A stretch of DNA of 5,644 nt from CAZTYI01 sp964466185. GTDB lineage: Bacteria; Chlamydiota; Chlamydiia; Chlamydiales; SM23-39. The DNA lies in assembly GCA_964466185.1 (NCBI GenBank), contig CAYXMS010000048.1:1-5644 (forward strand), in the 5' to 3' direction. A program made the translations under genes and the position numbers. The notes beneath the pieces are model-generated. The model was not told the DNA's origin. It saw nothing but the letters and a program-made list of their open reading frames with translations, and ran no database searches. Positions 4,922-5,644 of this stretch are shown here, piece after piece (position 1 is the stretch's first letter; each line of letters begins with the position of its first letter).

Positions 4922-5575
4922 TCATTCCGGATTTTTGAGTTTTTCCAAATTTAAACCAATAATATGTTTAATATTTCTAGTAATTTTCTCTACAGGCCAA
5001 TTCCACCACTTAATTTTTAGCAGTTCTGATATTGTTTTATCATCAAAGCGCATCTTAATCACTTTAGCGGGATTTCCTGCTACAACAGCATAAGAAGGCA
5101 CATCTTTAGCAACGACAGCTTTTGTTCCAATGATAACTCCATCTCCAATCTTAACTCCTGGTAAAATGGTAGAATCGTAACCAAACCATACATCGTTACC
5201 TATAACAGTATCTCCTTTATTAGAATATTGACCTTTCGGCGTATCTTTTTCCCAGCCATGTCCCATGATGCCAAAAGGATAAGTTGAAAAGCTATCTAGT
5301 TTATGATTAGCAGAGCTAGTAATAAATGTAGTTTTAGCAGCTATTGCACAGAATTTCCCAATGATTAACTTCTCTTCAGAAAAATCATATAAATACGGAA
5401 CATTTTTTTCTTCAAATGCATCACAACCATCAGGGTCATCGTAATAAGTATAATCGCCTATAATGATATTGGGATTTTTTATAATATTTTTTAAAAAAGC
5501 ACATCTTTGCATATTTTTTAATTTATATGGTAAATCTTCAAAAGGATATTTAGTTTTAGGATTAGGTCCATTCAT
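4922..5575 (-). CDS. vat: Vat-family xenobiotic (streptogramin A) O-acetyltransferase
   Basis: A full-length 217-residue left-handed beta-helix acetyltransferase of the XAT class, which transfers acetyl from acetyl-CoA to hydroxyls on antibiotics such as streptogramin A or chloramphenicol. The N-terminus MNGPNPKTKYPFE matches Vat proteins. IIGKFCAIA (71-79) begins the helix, SSANHKLD (87-94) carries the catalytic histidine (His91), and STYPFG with HGWEK (97-110) follows. Hexapeptide repeats run from about 120 to 165 (GDTVIGNDVWFG, LPGVKIGDGVIIGTKAVVAKD), then AGNPAKVIKMRFD and the Vat-type IKWWNWPVEKI. All key residues are present, so it is probably an active cytoplasmic enzyme. Substrate cannot be told from sequence, and chromosomal Vat-like enzymes need not confer resistance. 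A purine-rich AAGAGA lies 5 bases before the ATG. The insertion-sequence end begins 15 bp upstream, so the native promoter is gone. Confidence 0.93.
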   Translation of the reverse strand: MNGPNPKTKYPFEDLPYKLKNMQRCAFLKNIIKNPNIIIGDYTYYDDPDGCDAFEEKNVPYLYDFSEEKLIIGKFCAIAAKTTFITSSANHKLDSFSTYPFGIMGHGWEKDTPKGQYSNKGDTVIGNDVWFGYDSTILPGVKIGDGVIIGTKAVVAKDVPSYAVVAGNPAKVIKMRFDDKTISELLKIKWWNWPVEKITRNIKHIIGLNLEKLKNPE

Positions 5576-5644
5576 ATATTTCTCTTTTTTTTGAATCTCC
5601 CTCGCCTAAAGGCGAAGGATTCCTGGTTCGTGGCTCCGAGCAAC
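5571..5644 (-). ncRNA. Possible 3' part of a TnpB omega RNA with its guide (copy 2)
   Basis: By the same reasoning as at the left end, a transcript leaving this insertion sequence would end in the hairpin and then use the flanking bases as guide. Here the guide would be 5590 down to about 5571, which covers the ribosome site and start codon of the acetyltransferase gene. It is inferred from the terminus; tnpB is outside the window. Confidence 0.4.
5591..5643 (-). mobile_element. Right end of an IS200/IS605-family element (copy 2)
   Basis: The reverse complement of 5591-5643 equals bases 1-53 except for one base (A instead of G eleven bases before the hairpin side's end, at 5596). The same 9-bp hairpin with TTTA loop and TTCAA terminus are present. 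Base 5644 adds one further element base. The element body lies to the right, outside the window, so the two elements point at each other. Confidence 0.8.

Noticed and set aside
4860..5093. Hydrophobic plus-strand open frame that looks like a membrane protein
   Set aside because: It is the antisense of the acetyltransferase C-terminus and the start of the HD pseudogene. Its Phe/Leu/Ile content comes from AT-rich complement.
1..5644. The whole window as one transposon with terminal inverted repeats
   Set aside because: The repeats have the hairpin and TCAA terminus of IS605-type right ends pointing inward, no intact transposase lies inside, and the interior is a mix of unrelated remnants.

Overview
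This is an AT-rich bacterial segment with low coding density and many gene remnants. Each end carries the same 53-bp repeat in inverted orientation (one mismatch). The repeat has the hairpin and TCAA terminus expected of an IS200/IS605-family right end, so two TnpB-type elements probably lie just outside and face inward. A contig ending exactly in such repeats also suggests assembly stopped there. The host cannot be named from this alone. Decaying genes, several transposon families and DUF4143 ATPases would fit a host-associated or amoeba-associated bacterium such as a Chlamydia relative or a gamma-proteobacterial symbiont, but that is only a guess.

Layout: (1) 1-205, insertion-sequence right end running in frame into the last ~50 codons of a metallo-beta-lactamase-fold hydrolase. 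(2) 209-607, an intact small cysteine-rich DUF1284 protein. (3) 600-1443, a graveyard: an IS256-family transposase N-terminal piece, a 32-bp perfect palindrome, an IS91-family transposase piece on the minus strand, and the C-terminal remnant of a class I DAHP synthase. (4) 1431-4180, two divergent full-length AAA+ ATPases of the AAA_14/DUF4143 family. (5) 4237-4916, an HD-domain phosphohydrolase pseudogene with one nonsense codon and three frameshifts. (6) 4922-5575, an intact Vat-type xenobiotic acetyltransferase, upstream of the HD pseudogene in the same orientation, with the second insertion-sequence end only 15 bp ahead of its start codon.

The most interesting part is the 440-bp region between the two ATPase genes. 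Each gene has a plausible sigma70-type promoter with a 17-bp spacer, placed between two dyad-symmetric elements. In both cases the downstream dyad is centred on the predicted transcription start and the upstream one lies beyond the -35. The two dyad sequences are unrelated, while the layout is the same. Both ATPases contain a helix-turn-helix in the middle of the protein, so each may repress its own gene through a private operator. A second point of interest is the acetyltransferase, whose promoter must come from, or lie within, the adjoining insertion sequence.
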